Shown here piece by piece: positions 63,374 to 64,000 of a stretch of DNA of 64,000 nt. The first letter of the stretch is position 1. Each line of letters starts with the position of its first letter. Source of the DNA: Xiphydria camelus (lineage: Eukaryota > Arthropoda > Insecta > Hymenoptera > Xiphydriidae); the NCBI GenBank assembly GCA_963678675.1, contig OY783191.1, positions 29,222,955 to 29,286,954 of the forward strand, in the 5' to 3' direction. Below the pieces are notes generated by a model that did not search any database, was not told where the DNA came from, and was given only the letters and a program-made list of their open reading frames with translations. Both the position numbers and the translations under genes were made by a program.

Positions 63374-64000
63374 AAAAATGGATATTGCATTTCTACGCAA
63401 GTTAGTTCTATATAAACATATGTAAATACGTATATTTATACCTGTACGCGTCGGTTTCGCGGTACGCTTTGTACTCAAGATTGTTATTCCGGATCTCAGT
63501 CTAGTTCATTAGAGCTCAATAGCTTCTCGGCTCAACGAGCTAAGATCAAAAGTGTGTATACCGCCGCAGAGTGGAGCGAGTCAATGGGAAACAAGGAAAA
63601 AATAAAAAACTCGCGTGATTACCGATATGACATTTAACTAAAATAGTATCTTCTAAAAATGGATATTGCATTTCTACGCAAGTTAGTTCTATATAAACAT
63701 ATGTAAATACGTATATTTATACCTGTACGCGTCGATTTCGCGGTACGCTTTGTACGCAAAAGATGGTTATTCCGGATCTCAAACTAATTCATTAGAGCTC
63801 AATAGCTTCTCGGCTCAATGAGCTAAGATCAAAAGTGTGTATACCGCCGCAGAGTGCAGCGAGTCAATGGGAAACAGGGAAAAAATAAAAAACTCGCGTG
63901 ATTACCGATATGACATTTAACTAAAATAGTATCTTCTAAAAATGGATATTGCATTTCTACGCAAGTTAGTTCTATATAAACATATGTAAATTCGTATATT
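63374..64000 (+). repeat. 3' end of window: E, C and a partial monomer
   Basis: E 63374-63654, C 63655-63937 (with a private GTCGATTTC near 63,734) and a partial short monomer from 63938. The tetramer of block VIII does not continue. The array runs off the window without a boundary. The last bases have AAATTCGTATATT where other short monomers have AAATACGTATATT. Confidence 0.88.

Larger units (their letters stand above)
1..64000 (+). repeat. Tandem satellite array, 281-287 bp monomers, fills the window
   Basis: The same unit of about 283 bp recurs without interruption from the first to the last base. Landmarks such as the GATATGACATTTAAC segment return every 281, 283, 284 or 287 bp. I placed 225 complete monomers between 225 and 63,937; the partial 5' unit is 1-224 and the partial 3' unit 63,938-64,000. 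Orientation never changes. Monomers differ by diagnostic substitutions and a few small indels, and are ordered into several higher-order repeats. There is no coding gene, rRNA, tRNA or recognisable transposon inside. By analogy with known satellites this is likely centromeric, pericentromeric or other constitutive heterochromatin; that is inference from organisation only. I do not recognise the family. Confidence 0.98.

Noticed and set aside
1..64000. CRISPR array
   Set aside because: The period is 281-287 bp with the whole unit conserved; there are no short repeats separated by unique spacers.
1..64000. Telomeric or rDNA spacer repeat
   Set aside because: No TTAGG or TTAGGG runs and no rRNA sequence. 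The unit is far longer than a telomere repeat and shows no link to ribosomal genes in the window.
1..64000. Transposon-derived repeat with terminal repeats or target-site duplications
   Set aside because: Monomers abut with no intervening sequence, and I see no terminal inverted repeats, poly-A tail or transposase/reverse-transcriptase coding remnants. An ancient transposon origin cannot be excluded but is not visible.
1..64000. Prokaryotic operon, phage or plasmid content
   Set aside because: No frame longer than 70 codons, no ribosome-binding-site and start pattern, and no recognisable protein on either strand.

Overview
The whole 64,000-bp window is one uninterrupted head-to-tail satellite DNA array. 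I see no gene, RNA gene, transposon or unique-sequence island. Using the motif AAAAATGG as an arbitrary start, I could place 225 complete monomers (225 to 63,937) plus a partial one at each end. The lengths balance exactly: 225 x 281 bp, +6 bp for 67 'long' monomers, +2 bp for 39 monomers with an extra AA, +1 bp for 8 monomers with an extra A, totals 63,713 bp. All monomers lie in the same orientation. The window suggests a eukaryotic centromeric, pericentromeric or other heterochromatic block. One consensus monomer (3912-4192) is about 37% GC with 17 CpGs, observed/expected about 1.8 by hand count. That argues against a heavily CpG-methylated vertebrate or plant and would fit an invertebrate such as an insect, but I do not recognise the satellite and species assignment is a guess.

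Monomer families (my labels), defined by diagnostic alleles: short (S) left halves in A, C, D, E, F and H; long (L) left halves in B (L1) and G (L2). S monomers are 281 bp, C is 283 or 284 bp, and B and G are 287 bp. No two long monomers are ever adjacent. All 28 B monomers follow a monomer with an A-type right half, and 38 of 39 G monomers follow a monomer with an F/H-type right half. The array is therefore built on S-L dimers interspersed with extra S monomers.

Layout: (I) 1-11,085, a 5.66-kb 20-monomer higher-order repeat (HOR) present almost twice and nearly identical; (I-b) 10,985-12,120, an A-B-H-G bridge; (II) 12,121-28,548, an 8,214-bp 29-monomer super-repeat present twice, each copy made of three 2.5-2.8-kb submodules that start A-B-C-H-G or a close variant; (III) 27,135-30,533, a 1,133-bp E-C-F/H-G tetramer; (IV) 30,534-37,893, an irregular mosaic; (V) 37,894-45,262, a 2.83-kb module followed by 1,700-bp hexamers; (VI) 45,263-49,791, a second mosaic rich in chimeric monomers; (VII) 49,792-about 57,996, a 4,243-bp 15-monomer HOR present almost twice; (VIII) 57,997-63,373, a 1,132-bp tetramer, with a partial next cycle to the window end.

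Functionally, the sequence shows unequal crossing-over, segmental duplication and gene-conversion-like exchange at several scales. Diagnostic alleles spread locally: an AAGCTT-creating change is rare in the first half and common in the second. Sub-monomer features worth noting are a 9-bp micro-periodicity with an imperfect hairpin whose variants fall largely in the loop, a TATA-like box in most monomers, and short palindromes. Short open frames exist in a few monomers, but single-base alleles create them and I do not consider them genes.
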